A stretch of DNA of 64,000 nucleotides from UBA1444 sp964521625 (GTDB lineage: Bacteria; Bacillota; Negativicutes; UBA1444). Position numbers and translations under genes: made by a program. The stretch spans positions 21,342 to 85,341 of the forward strand of contig CAZFSM010000017.1 of NCBI GenBank assembly GCA_964521625.1, read 5' to 3'. How positions within the stretch are numbered: the stretch's first letter is position 1; every line of letters begins with the position of its first letter. Under the pieces are notes generated by a model, which searched no databases, was not told the origin of the DNA, and saw only the letters and a program-made list of their open reading frames with translations. Shown here piece by piece: positions 31,783-41,036 of this stretch.

Positions 31783-33942
31783 CTACTCGAGCCTTCGCAG
31801 GAAATCCTTCAACTTACCTTTAGTTGTTTTTGATAAAAACAACTTTGTAAGTTCTGGGTCCCCTTTGAGTAATTCATCTAACATATCAACCTGCTCTTGA
31901 TATCTCTTTTCTGCTGCGGAATCTTTTGTTAGATAATTAATGTTTTCAATTTCACGCAATTGTTCTTCCGTCGGATATTTAAATTTATAAAAAGGAAAAT
32001 TAGCTGTAATTAATTTACATTCTTCATTAAACTCTTTCATGCGATTGCCAGAGCCAGTGATAAAACACCATCCCTTCGATCGTGTAATAGAAATAAAAGC
32101 CATATTACGAAGAACACGTGCATGTAGCTTATTTTTGAATGAATAAATATTATCTATCCCCATAACGAAAATTATTGGTGCCTCATTCCCCTTTGCCCGT
32201 CGTACAGTTGTTAATGTCACACAGCCAGAAATAAAGAAATCATCTGCTCCATCAACAAGTCCCGGAAGAACAGAGTTAATTCTATTTTCAAACAAATTGC
32301 CTTGAACAGCCTTAAGTGTTTCAGAAGGATCTGTCCCTAGGTCTATAACCAAAATATCGTGCGGATTTACATTTTCTTTAGTAACTAATGCAACTATTTT
32401 ATCTGATACAAAAACAATCTCATCTGCGCGTTTCTGTGCCGAATAAATATTAAGAATATCATATTTATTATAATAATCCCGGATTTTGTTGGGACTATTT
32501 ATTAAAGGTCTCTCAATCTCAACCTCTTCCCCTGGCACCAAATTTCCTTTAACCTCAAACCCTAATGCTTGCCAAGTTTCTTTTTGCCCAATCATCTGAG
32601 CGAATCCATGTTTACTATAAATCCCGAAACCCAATGCAACAGCAAGGAAAAGTACCTGCCTGTGGTTTCTATAAGATTTTCTAAGTATAAAATCCCGTTC
32701 TTTACTAAGGAGAATTTTGGGTTCGCCATTTTCATCTTTACCAAACAATTCTTCGGAATCAGGTATTTTTACGTCACCAGTTGACTGTAATTCGTCATAC
32801 GCCCATACAATTCTTTTAGGTGTTTTAGTTATTTTCTCAACAAGTCTGAAGAATTCTAATGGCATATCCTGAGCTTCATCAATTAACACGCAATCATATT
32901 CTGGAATTAATTGTTGGGACAACAACTGCCCACAAATCTCTGCAAATGGATTTTTGCAATATTTTACATCATTTAATGATTTGGGTATTAATCCGTGACT
33001 TAGACAAGTTGACCGATATACGCCACTCTTTGCTTTGCTCCCCCAAGCATGTTTAACCTGTAAGTTATCCCAATTAGGTTCATCACCGCGTATCTTCCTG
33101 TAAAATTTGGCAATCAAATTCTTCACTTGATTGTAAAGACTTTGAGTATAAAACGTATATAGGATTTTATCTTCAGGATGTAAGTAATGTATTCTAGCCG
33201 CCTTCATAGCCAAAATAATAGTCTTGCCCGTTCCCGCCAGCCCGCGAATTCTTTCAGGACTATCCGTAATATGTAGTCCTGCAGCCAATTGTTCATCATC
33301 GAACAAGTAAATCTGTTGTTCGTTAAAAATTATAGCATCTCGCAAGTTCCCAATAGGCTCACCAATTTTTATGCCCGTTGTCTTATTTAACGCATTGGCT
33401 TTCTGAATAATACTATCAAGCAATCTCCATTCATTATCAGACAGCTCATTACCGCTAAGATTAAAAATTTTTTTTGATTCAAAATCCTCAAAAAGTATAT
33501 TGTCTTTTTCTAAATCTCTTGCTACTATTTTGTCGTCGTATTGCAGAAATGGAAAGCAAATGTACGATATTACTTTAACTTTTCCACTTAACTTGTTAGC
33601 TGGTCTGTTAATATCATTGGTCAATTCATAACTATAATCCAATAAGAGGGCAAGCTCATTCGGCGTCTTATTCCCATTAATATCCCAATAATTTTCGCCA
33701 ATCATTGAGACATTATCTTTGCTGAAATTATATGTCTTAATAATAACAACGCCAAAAATCCTATCTAGCAAAACGAATGACGGAATAAAGTTCCCTTCTG
33801 TGTAGTATAATGGATTTCGATAATAGCAGATGCAATCTTTCCTATCTTTAAACATTCTATTTAAATAATTCAAAATAAATTGCGCGGACGTATCAACTTC
33901 AAAAGCTTTATTGTCATAGATTCTTAAATCCACTGTGCTCAT
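31783..33942 (-). CDS. Superfamily 1 (UvrD-like) helicase/ATPase
   Basis: About 720 residues. An N-terminal region of some 200 residues (MSTVDLRIYDNKAFEVDTSA, then FVLLDRIFGVVIIKTYN) resembles a nuclease-related NERD-like domain. The motor has Walker A in RGLAGTGKTIILA, Walker B DCVLIDEAQDMP, the Arg motif LRKSYRNHRQVL and a motif VI-like region AFISITRSKGWCF. I place the start at the ATG complementary to 33940-33942; a much longer N-terminus is open but lacks coding character. With DUF2290 it may form an anti-phage module. Confidence 0.83.
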   Translation of the reverse strand: MSTVDLRIYDNKAFEVDTSAQFILNYLNRMFKDRKDCICYYRNPLYYTEGNFIPSFVLLDRIFGVVIIKTYNFSKDNVSMIGENYWDINGNKTPNELALLLDYSYELTNDINRPANKLSGKVKVISYICFPFLQYDDKIVARDLEKDNILFEDFESKKIFNLSGNELSDNEWRLLDSIIQKANALNKTTGIKIGEPIGNLRDAIIFNEQQIYLFDDEQLAAGLHITDSPERIRGLAGTGKTIILAMKAARIHYLHPEDKILYTFYTQSLYNQVKNLIAKFYRKIRGDEPNWDNLQVKHAWGSKAKSGVYRSTCLSHGLIPKSLNDVKYCKNPFAEICGQLLSQQLIPEYDCVLIDEAQDMPLEFFRLVEKITKTPKRIVWAYDELQSTGDVKIPDSEELFGKDENGEPKILLSKERDFILRKSYRNHRQVLFLAVALGFGIYSKHGFAQMIGQKETWQALGFEVKGNLVPGEEVEIERPLINSPNKIRDYYNKYDILNIYSAQKRADEIVFVSDKIVALVTKENVNPHDILVIDLGTDPSETLKAVQGNLFENRINSVLPGLVDGADDFFISGCVTLTTVRRAKGNEAPIIFVMGIDNIYSFKNKLHARVLRNMAFISITRSKGWCFITGSGNRMKEFNEECKLITANFPFYKFKYPTEEQLREIENINYLTKDSAAEKRYQEQVDMLDELLKGDPELTKLFLSKTTKGKLKDFLRRLE

Positions 33943-34276
33943 CCCTTTCAAAAAAGATCTTTTGCCTCGATTTCGGCACACCCCACGGCAGTATACAATT
34001 AATATAATTCTATAATACCGCAAAAAAGCCTTCAATATGATAAATTCTTGTCCGATAATACTATGCAGTTCGGCTTTCCCCATTTTGGTCTGGCAAAAAT
34101 TATATAAATCCAATTTATTATATGTCACTGGAAAAGCAGTCTCCACCTGCCCCATCACGCCCAACTTGCCCATCACGCCCAAACATCCCCAATAAAACAT
34201 CACCCATTGGCACATAAAATGGCACACGAATAAATTTGATCACCAGCCCGATCGCCATTTCACCCAAACTTCATCC

Positions 34277-34395
34277 GCCAACACAAAAGGCTTCCAACCG
34301 CAAACGGCTGGAAGCCCTTATATTTACTATGGCGGGAGCGTGTAGGAATCGAACCCACCCAGGACGGGGTGACCGCCCCACACACGGTTTTGAAG
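34277..34395. repeat. Attachment-site copy of the selC 3' end
   Basis: Bases 34330-34395 repeat the last 66 bases of the selenocysteine tRNA gene with a single change (GGGGTGACC for GGGGTCACC). The GGCTTCC hairpin in front is the same type as at 57089 and 29678, so the repeated block spans about 119 bp. It separates segments A and B. Confidence 0.88.
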
Positions 34396-34788
34396 ATGGA
34401 TGAATCGCCTTTTGCACTATATTGTCCTAGGCAACAAATCCTAATCTATCGCCGCTTAAGCCGTTTTATGTGAAGTCACAAAAGGTCGAAAAAAGGTGCC
34501 ATTTGCAAAGAGGTGGCACCGAAAGTGGCACCTCGGATTCGTGCTGGAATCGAACCGGCGACCTCTTGAATGCCATTTTTCCTAAGTCATTCTGTCCAAT
34601 ATGGTCAAGCCCGATAAACCCTGTTATAACAGCATCCTTTTTCTCATTAAAGAGTACAAAAAAGATCAAAAAAGTAAAACCGGATTAGAAAATGGATTAG
34701 AAAGAATTTTGATCTACCCCGGATTTTTTCTTCATTGTTATACTTTATCGCATTTGGGGAGGCCAGCACATACTGACATGATACCGCC
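34396..34788. other. Non-coding junction region with a tRNA-like fragment
   Basis: No supported gene. At 34534-34576 the minus strand reads ATGGCATTCAAGAGGTCGCC then GGTTCGATTCCAGCACGAAT, like an anticodon arm, variable loop and T-arm of a tRNA; the loop would show GGC. The 5' half is absent and the T-stem has one mismatch, so it is a fragment, perhaps a second attachment site. The bases before it (GGTGGCACCGAAAGTGGCAC) form a small hairpin. Confidence 0.4.
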
Positions 34789-35157
34789 CTAGCAATGTTC
34801 TTTTATATATTGACTAATCCTATTCTTCAAGTAATCATATTGCTCTATATTTGTATCAGAAAAGGCCTCTTCCCTATTTGATAATATATCCAAATAAATT
34901 GGGCTCTGAAAAAATTGCGACTGCGTGAAATCAAAAGTTTTATTCCCTATCCTATTATAATAATGCCAACCCTCTGGTGTCTTTGTTTTTAATATTTCAC
35001 CTCCAAAAAAATCATTAACAACCAATGAAGTTACTCCACATTGTCCATTTGCTGGGTTATCTAACGTCCATTTTGAACTTGAGTGAATTGACCAAAATTT
35101 AAAAAAAATGTTCAAAAACTCTTCTTTGCCTTGTTCTGTACAATCAATCACTTTCAT
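34789..35157 (-). CDS. YunG-like small protein
   Basis: 122 residues resembling YunG of bacilli: WTLDNPANGQCGVTSLVVND, FFGGEILKTKTPEGWHYYNR and TFDFTQSQF. The Cys of GQC, the His of WHYYN and the Asp of FDFT are spaced as in papain-like folds, so peptidase- or transferase-like chemistry is conceivable. It starts 25 bp after the lytic transglycosylase gene and is its only partner within segment B. Confidence 0.65.
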   Translation of the reverse strand: MKVIDCTEQGKEEFLNIFFKFWSIHSSSKWTLDNPANGQCGVTSLVVNDFFGGEILKTKTPEGWHYYNRIGNKTFDFTQSQFFQSPIYLDILSNREEAFSDTNIEQYDYLKNRISQYIKEHC

Positions 35158-35182
35158 TCTATTTTTCCTGATTAACTGCAGT

Positions 35183-36178
35183 TTACTTCTTGTTCTCTAT
35201 AAAAACAGCATTACCCTTGATCGTTACCCAGTGCCCACTCGAATCAAATGCTTTTTCGTGTTTAAGCACATCGCTCACATACTTAATTGCCTGGCTTTCT
35301 TTCAGTCTTGTTTCAATAACCTTTTTTGTTTTTTTATCTATTATTTTTTCTTTCTCCATTGGCAAATACTTTTCCACATCAGACCACAGTGCAGGGTTTT
35401 TCCCTGCTGCTAACGCTTCCTTCTGTGACTTTCTAACCGTTGAAAAGCCTAAGTTATACCCAGCCAACATAAACTTAATTCGTTCTTCCGAGTCAGATAC
35501 TGAATTTTCTTTCCCATAAAATCCTTTGTTAATCTTTATCAAATAATTATATGCGGCTCTACAAGATTTTTCAAAATCAAATCTCTCATCAATTCCCTTA
35601 GTGGCATCAACTATTAACCCGCATTCTTTAGCAGTTATTAAATTTATCTGAAACCATCCTACCGCCTCTTTTTTGTGATACTTCTTTTCCAGTTTCAGTT
35701 TCATTCCATAAAAGCTTTCATGGGCAAATATTCCTCTCAACAAAGTGGCAGAAATATCTTTCGTCCATTCGTTTTCATTAAAGGCCTTGTTTGCCTCTGC
35801 AAACAGTTTCCTCTGTAGAGGCGTTTCTTGACTGATTTTTTCATAATGTTCATGAGAAGTTACCGGCATCTTCAGTTTGGAGTTAGAAACCTTAGCCTGG
35901 GCTGATTTCTCTGTCTTTTTCTTAGCCGCTTTTTCTTTTTTTTCCGACGCAAGTTTATCTGCCTTTTCTTCTTTTTCCGCCTTACTTTTTGCATCCCGGG
36001 CTGCCTTCTCTGCCTTTTTCTTTGCAGTTTCGGCCGCTTTCAAGGCTTTAGCCGCCTTAGCCATAAGAGCCTCCGCCTTAGCAGCCGCAGTGGTTGCGGG
36101 TGAGCTCTTGGGCTTGATTGTTTTTGGTTTAGTAGCAGGTTTTGTCGTCTTAGCTTTACTCGCGGATTTTGATTCCAT
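35183..36178 (-). CDS. Lys/Ala-rich protein with C-terminal lytic transglycosylase domain
   Basis: 331 residues. The first 105 are a low-complexity, histone H1-like stretch (KAAKALKAAETAKKKAEKAA) with no signal peptide. The C-terminal 200 form a GH23-type soluble lytic transglycosylase: catalytic Glu in RGIFAHESFYG, AVGWFQINLITAKECG and FMLAGYNLGFSTV. Peptidoglycan cleavage is the expected activity. The lack of a signal peptide and the basic N-terminus are odd and would fit a delivered toxin, a phage-like lysin or an unusual export route. Confidence 0.75.
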   Translation of the reverse strand: MESKSASKAKTTKPATKPKTIKPKSSPATTAAAKAEALMAKAAKALKAAETAKKKAEKAARDAKSKAEKEEKADKLASEKKEKAAKKKTEKSAQAKVSNSKLKMPVTSHEHYEKISQETPLQRKLFAEANKAFNENEWTKDISATLLRGIFAHESFYGMKLKLEKKYHKKEAVGWFQINLITAKECGLIVDATKGIDERFDFEKSCRAAYNYLIKINKGFYGKENSVSDSEERIKFMLAGYNLGFSTVRKSQKEALAAGKNPALWSDVEKYLPMEKEKIIDKKTKKVIETRLKESQAIKYVSDVLKHEKAFDSSGHWVTIKGNAVFIENKK

Positions 36179-36342
36179 CAGAAAACCTCCTCAAATAAGG
36201 TTGGACGATTTTATGTACTGTTTCTCCAAGTGACATTAGAATCCTGCTTTACTCAAATAAAAAAACCGTTCAATTGGTACCGTGTGGTCAGATTCCCCCT
36301 TGCTTTTCTACAAGCCGTTTTTGTCAAATTTTCCACCAACAG

Positions 36343-36451
36343 TAATCAAGCCCGCTCTGCGTTATAGCCAAGCGGGCTTGATTTTTCTGTGACGGAAGCG
36401 TGTAGAAAGCGCACCCACCTTGGATGGACCGCCCCACACACGATTTTGAAG
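36343..36451. repeat. Degenerate attachment-site copy of the selC 3' end
   Basis: TGACGGAAGCGTGTAGAAAG (36390 on) to CACACACGATTTTGAAG (36451) matches the tRNA 3' end with several changes and a 4-base loss. It is preceded by an AAGCCCGCT/AGCGGGCTT hairpin nearly identical to the one before the copy at 43406, so segment C is flanked by like ends. Confidence 0.8.
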
Positions 36452-36765
36452 TGCGGATGTTGGTTTTTTGCTACGCTTTGTTTGGTGTGATAATGCCGAA
36501 AAATCGCCATTTCAAACACTTTATTATTTTGTGCAAATTAGGTCGTTTTTGCTGATTTTGCACAAGACTAGCACACGAAATGGCACACGTTTTGGAATAA
36601 AAAGTAAAATAAAAAACCGCTCACCCGAAGGTGAGCGGCTGAACATATCTAAAATCACTTAAAAACCTTTCAAATCGTTTCGACTATTGAAGCTGGATGA
36701 ATCTTATAGCACTCACACATGCATTTTAAAGAATGACCGTTTTTAACGTTACACTGTTAAAACAT
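36452..36765. other. Non-coding region with a terminator-like hairpin
   Basis: No gene seen. AACCGCTCACC and GGTGAGCGG around CGAA (36614-36643) form a stable stem, flanked by A-rich sequence, that could terminate minus-strand transcription from segment C. A similar CACCCGAAGGTGAGCG occurs again at 37435. Confidence 0.5.
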
Positions 36766-37287
36766 TTATCTCTTTCGCACCTCTTCGAAATCTTTTGTAG
36801 TTAACCCGATAATTTCACGAATCTCTTCTCTGTTAGCTTCTGGCATTATAGCAAGAATAGAAGCCTTTCCTGTTTTCGTAAAGCGAAACTTAATGCTGCT
36901 TTTGTGCTTTTTCAACGGTTCTATCAATTCAAACGGAACTACGTATATGTTAATGATCGGATATGACGTGCTTACTCTGTAATGAATTGATGGAAGTAAA
37001 TCCAGTTTCTTTATCTTAAAAACTGTGTCGTCAATTATGAGTTCGGCCGTTTCATTAAATGGGAGTTTTGTTTCGTCTGAAAACCTAATCCAATACTTTT
37101 CATTAGCAGAAGCATCAATGTTTTTTATGAATTCATAAAAATCAACGGTATCCCACTTGGTAACCTTTCGCGTGCTTTTGTATGAAACGCTGTCGTCAAA
37201 GGCATCTCTTTCAGTTTCGATCCGCGCATGCGCTTCCGAAAAAGCTATTAACAACAAAAAACATATCATTATCGCAACTCTTTTCAT
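36766..37287 (-). CDS. Hypothetical secreted protein
   Basis: 173 residues with a signal peptide (MKRVAIMICFLLLIAFSEAH). The mature part begins RIETERDAFDDSVSYKST and has a beta-rich middle (ETAELIIDDTVFKIKKLDLL). No family is recognised. GAGGG lies before the ATG. Confidence 0.65.
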   Translation of the reverse strand: MKRVAIMICFLLLIAFSEAHARIETERDAFDDSVSYKSTRKVTKWDTVDFYEFIKNIDASANEKYWIRFSDETKLPFNETAELIIDDTVFKIKKLDLLPSIHYRVSTSYPIINIYVVPFELIEPLKKHKSSIKFRFTKTGKASILAIMPEANREEIREIIGLTTKDFEEVRKR

Positions 37288-37517
37288 ATTACCCTCCGAA
37301 AGTCTTTTTTAACATAGTAGTGTAATTCGAAACCGCATAAGAAACTCCTGCAGAGAGCAAATAGCAAAAAAACCTGGACAAATCGCCAAGAGTTGCTCCT
37401 TGGCGATTTCATGTTTAATAAAACAAAAGCCCCCCACCCGAAGGTGAGCGATTGGCAATGCGGCATGGTTCCCACAGCACGAATCGAGCGACCGAGGACT
37501 TGCAATTCTGGCCTTTG

Positions 37518-38081
37518 CTATATTGTTTTGAAATCAAGGCAGGTTTTAAATTTTCCGGGAACCTCGTTAAGAATTTTAATAAAATCGCCTTTCTTAGCGG
37601 TTGCATCGTTATACCACTTTACATAGTCCGGTCCAGCTGGGGGGATCGGCTTACTAACCACTGATTGGCTGAAATTAGAAACACTTTTCTCAATTGAAGA
37701 AATATACTCGTTGAGTTCATCATCAATCAAAAAAAACCTTTCTCTTGTTTCGTTCCTGAAAATTTCAAGAAGTTCGCCAACAGAATTACTAAAATTAGCA
37801 ACACCCTCATCACCATAATCACACTTCGGAAGCGCAATGAATGCTCCAGCATTTTCTATAAATGTTACAAAACTGGTATAAATCTTGAACCGTCTTTCAT
37901 ACAAACCAAGGTTAATCTGCATCTGCATTTTTCGAGCCTGGAGTTCGGTGTTTTCTGCCTGTTGCCTTGAAAAGTATGTTATTTTTTTGGTGAGAGACAA
38001 CATAACCCAAGCAGCGTAAGCCTGAACAACTGCAGCAACTGCAGCAACTGCAGCAACTGCAGCAACTGTATTTTTATCCAT
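37518..38081 (-). CDS. Membrane-anchored hypothetical protein
   Basis: About 187 residues from the ATG at 38081 (GGGGG 5 bases upstream). One N-terminal membrane helix, VAAVAAVAAVAAVVQAYAAW, is encoded partly by a 9-bp tandem repeat. A helical region follows (KKITYFSRQQAENTELQARK ... ERRFKIYTSFVTFIENA). The topology resembles small defence-associated membrane proteins, but no family is recognised. Confidence 0.6.
   Translation of the reverse strand: MDKNTVAAVAAVAAVAAVVQAYAAWVMLSLTKKITYFSRQQAENTELQARKMQMQINLGLYERRFKIYTSFVTFIENAGAFIALPKCDYGDEGVANFSNSVGELLEIFRNETRERFFLIDDELNEYISSIEKSVSNFSQSVVSKPIPPAGPDYVKWYNDATAKKGDFIKILNEVPGKFKTCLDFKTI
38032..38067. repeat. Four tandem copies of GCAGCAACT
   Basis: Perfect 9-bp units, preceded by a diverged one (TGAACAACT). 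They encode repeated Val-Ala-Ala in the membrane helix of the gene above; copy-number change would keep the frame but alter helix length. Confidence 0.9.
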
Positions 38082-38153
38082 AAAAACCCCCAATTATTAT
38101 ATATCTCTCTACTACATAGTATCGAAGGTTGCTCCCCAAAGATAATACCGCAA

Positions 38154-38191
38154 TAAAAAAGCCCCCTGCCTGATCGCTCAGACAAGGGGCT
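38154..38191 (-). terminator. Terminator-like hairpin
   Basis: AAGCCCCCTG and CAAGGGGCT arms with an inner TGA/TCA pairing, followed on the minus strand by six Ts. It lies downstream of the secreted-protein gene at 38338. Confidence 0.7.
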
Positions 38192-38337
38192 GACCTATTT
38201 CATCAACTCGCTTGCAATACCAGCTGCTCACTTATAACCCGCCCATATGATGGCGGCACTTCCGACTCGATCCGTTCGTACTTCCCACATCCGTAGAAAA
38301 TAAATCCCCGTGCGAGACACGCGGTCAGTTGAATAAC

Positions 38338-38748
38338 CTATTTAAACAAGAACTTCCAAACGCCTTCGCTTATTGTCTCTGGAGGAATCTTTTTTAATTC
38401 ACATTGATAAGAATAAGACGCGCTATTTCCGTTTGCATAATACGCCACTATTTCTTTTGTGCAGTAATACTTTTCAACAGTATATAGCATAAATGAAAGC
38501 GTGTTATCTAAACGCACTTTTTGCCCCAAATTGTCTGTTGTATCCTTCGGAGGATTAAATACTGATTTTGTCCAAACTTCACGTCCTCCGGACTTTGTTA
38601 CGACTATCGATTCTGTATCAACGTAACGTATAACCTTGGAAGAATCGCCTTCAGATTCGGTAACCTTTACCCAATTAGCGGCCTCACCAACCACCGATAT
38701 TTGCAGTAAAAGCGCCACCAAGAACAATAAAACTAATCCTTTCCTCAC
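38338..38748 (-). CDS. Secreted protein resembling surface-adhesin E
   Basis: About 136 residues with a signal peptide (GLVLLFLVALLLQISVV). The mature part, ANWVKVTESEGDSSKVIRYV, then DTESIVV and REVWTKSVFNPP, matches the layout of the adhesin E-like beta fold. A protein of the same kind is encoded at 48679 in segment D. The GTG at 38748 is chosen over 38757 on ribosome-binding-site spacing. Confidence 0.65.
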   Translation of the reverse strand: MRKGLVLLFLVALLLQISVVGEAANWVKVTESEGDSSKVIRYVDTESIVVTKSGGREVWTKSVFNPPKDTTDNLGQKVRLDNTLSFMLYTVEKYYCTKEIVAYYANGNSASYSYQCELKKIPPETISEGVWKFLFK

Positions 38749-38932
38749 ATGCAACACATCCTTTGAAATGTCTTTGCGTTCGAGGCGTTATTCAACATGC
38801 GATTTTATTTTTCCTGCAAGCAAAGGCCTCGACTACTTTGACGGGAGCATATCACTCAGGCAAGAGGTTATGTCTCTGTTTTTTGCTAACAAATCTTCTC
38901 TTTGACTAGTGTTTGAGGGTAAACAGATTAAA

Positions 38933-39799
38933 TCAAAAAGATTTTCTTGTAACTTTAATTTTCTCCCTTGGTTTTGAAAATTTATTATAATTAGCAATTA
39001 AAAATACCGCTCTCTTCTTAAGATCATTCTCGCTATTGTATTTTTGACAATTATATTCTAAGCTCCTTTTTATTTCATCTTGTAAAACCCCATATTCTTC
39101 CACATATCGAGGGTCACTCTTCATTTCATTCAAATATTGATAGCAATTTATATAATACCTATTACTTTTTCTTTGAACAAGATATGCTTTAATGCGCTCT
39201 TTCTCAATACTCGCATCGTCGATCGGACAAGAAGGTTGAATGATCCAGGTCTGTAAATATTCACTTATATTTTTTCCGAGAATAATGCGAGGGAATCTTG
39301 CCTCGTGCTCAAGTTCATAGGTTTCAAGCAACCCTCTTCCTGCGACAAAACTCTCATTCAAAAAAAGATACTCAAATTCTAATGCGCCTCGCATAAGCCA
39401 CCCTTTAGCTAAACATCGAAGCTGAAATGCACTTATTACTGCAAACATCTTGTGAATTAGGTCAAGTGGAATTATGTACTTCTTCAATGAGCAAAATTGT
39501 TGGGTACTCTCATCAATTTTAATGGCAAGCAATACATTATCAGAAAACAGTATCCGCTTCATGCCATAAGAAGCAACAACGTCACTGTCCTCGATTACAG
39601 AAATAAATGTTTCATGGAATTCCGAAATAAAAATTTTTTCCAGATTAACACGTTGCTTTTCCTCATCCTCATCCTCATCTTCATTAGTTCCATCTTTTTT
39701 AAGAGGCGCAAATTTCTTCCTGTAACCAAGAGTATCTATAAATGCAACAAGATGCGGTGCATATTCACGCTCAACAGTTGCAGACACTTTATTATTCAT
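38933..39799 (-). CDS. Divergent cyclase-like protein of unknown function
   Basis: 288 residues. HLVAFIDTLGYRKKF near residue 16, RILFSDNVLLAIKID near residue 82, RGALEFEYLF near residue 137 and GRGLLETYELEHEARFPRI near residue 155 follow the order of class III nucleotide cyclases: first metal Asp, Asp in the beta hairpin, and a Gly-rich strand pair. The match is by layout only. An acidic insert (DEDEDEE) lies near residue 40. It overlaps the upstream gene by 8 bp, so the two form a unit. It could make a nucleotide signal or be an inactive relative. Confidence 0.55.
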   Translation of the reverse strand: MNNKVSATVEREYAPHLVAFIDTLGYRKKFAPLKKDGTNEDEDEDEEKQRVNLEKIFISEFHETFISVIEDSDVVASYGMKRILFSDNVLLAIKIDESTQQFCSLKKYIIPLDLIHKMFAVISAFQLRCLAKGWLMRGALEFEYLFLNESFVAGRGLLETYELEHEARFPRIILGKNISEYLQTWIIQPSCPIDDASIEKERIKAYLVQRKSNRYYINCYQYLNEMKSDPRYVEEYGVLQDEIKRSLEYNCQKYNSENDLKKRAVFLIANYNKFSKPREKIKVTRKSF

Positions 39800-41036
39800 C
39801 CAACTTTACCTTCTCTCGGAATATTACTCCCAAGTTTGAGTTCACTTTCTTCTCAATAAAATCTTTGTGAATCGCATTATACCCCGTAAAAGTAAAAGTT
39901 CGCTTAATAAATATATGTTCTTCCGTGTTATCAGAATCGACGGGCTCTATACTAACAGAACACTCTTCTGGACTTAATACTCTTTTTACCTCTAGTTCAT
40001 TAGGCATATTTATTTCATTCAATTTCTCAATCTGAGTATGACTTAAACAATCGGCCAAGTCGTTACTTAATTTTTCTCCATATTTTTCAAGATTGCCAGC
40101 AAAACTCTCCAAATCTTCAGTTCCTAGATACTTATCATTTAATGCATTTCGAACCAATTCATATTCATTGAGCTTTCGTATTTCTGTCAAGGTATCTATC
40201 CCTAGAATATTAAGAGCGTATTTGGAAAAAACCCATGGAAATTTGATTCTTAGAGTTTTTGTGGTGGGGGAGTTTTGATAATCAGGCCTGTACTCCTCAA
40301 CTTTTATTGGCTGATTTCTATAATCAGCACATACTGGCATTCCAAGTGTTGCCGGCACATTATGCGCATAAGCATCATTCAGGAAATTGTTGATCCATTC
40401 AAATTCGCAACCATTAATTGTATTATTTTCCATTGTTTTCAACAGTTTATTATAAAGCACTTTATGATCGACATTTGTGTGTGCATCGCAGATATGATCA
40501 AGCAAACTATTAATTGCCTCACTACACTTTGCCGGTCTATATTGGGCAGATAAGGATGGCAACACCTCTATTGCATATTTTAAAGAGTTCTTTGCTTTAT
40601 TAGTAAATCGCTTTGACACTTCGAGTAAGTCATATTCATAGCGTGCAATATTTATTGAATCCAGATATTCCGCATATTCAAGCGGAGGTAAATTGGGTGT
40701 ATGCCCGGCATTTTGCATTTTCCACAAATGCGAAAAGCTTTCAAACCCTTTTCTTACAACCGGTCTTAAAAAGCCTTTTTCCAGCATAACTTTGACATCG
40801 CAGTTGACTTCTCTTTCAATCTTCTTGCTTTCAGGAGGCCAGATTAATTTTCGCAAATGAGGATGGTTATTTATCATAGAGTCCGCAATACAAAGTTCAT
40901 CTGCAAATAATGAATACATAAACAAATTAGATCTAATAATTTCCGGTTTAACGCAAAACCTTGCATCAACTTTCGACATGAATAACACGCATGTTCTTGA
41001 TTGACTCGACATTTTTTCGTTTAGATCACTCTGCAT
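39792..41036 (-). CDS. Hypothetical protein paired with the cyclase-like protein
   Basis: 414 residues, no recognised domain. It starts with a strand-rich part (CVLFMSKVDARFCVKPEII) and has helical blocks, then a C-terminal piece with EHIFIKRTFTFTGYNAIHK. No membrane segments. AGGGTG precedes the ATG. Its last 8 bases overlap the start of the cyclase-like gene, implying translational coupling in a two-gene module. Confidence 0.6.
   Translation of the reverse strand: MQSDLNEKMSSQSRTCVLFMSKVDARFCVKPEIIRSNLFMYSLFADELCIADSMINNHPHLRKLIWPPESKKIEREVNCDVKVMLEKGFLRPVVRKGFESFSHLWKMQNAGHTPNLPPLEYAEYLDSINIARYEYDLLEVSKRFTNKAKNSLKYAIEVLPSLSAQYRPAKCSEAINSLLDHICDAHTNVDHKVLYNKLLKTMENNTINGCEFEWINNFLNDAYAHNVPATLGMPVCADYRNQPIKVEEYRPDYQNSPTTKTLRIKFPWVFSKYALNILGIDTLTEIRKLNEYELVRNALNDKYLGTEDLESFAGNLEKYGEKLSNDLADCLSHTQIEKLNEINMPNELEVKRVLSPEECSVSIEPVDSDNTEEHIFIKRTFTFTGYNAIHKDFIEKKVNSNLGVIFREKVKLDE

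Noticed and set aside
34534..34576. A tRNA gene on the minus strand
   Set aside because: Only the 3' half is present and the T-stem has a mismatch; it cannot fold as a complete tRNA.
38032..38067. Tandem repeat considered as a CRISPR-like array
   Set aside because: The units are 9 bp, directly abutting and inside a coding frame; there are no spacers.
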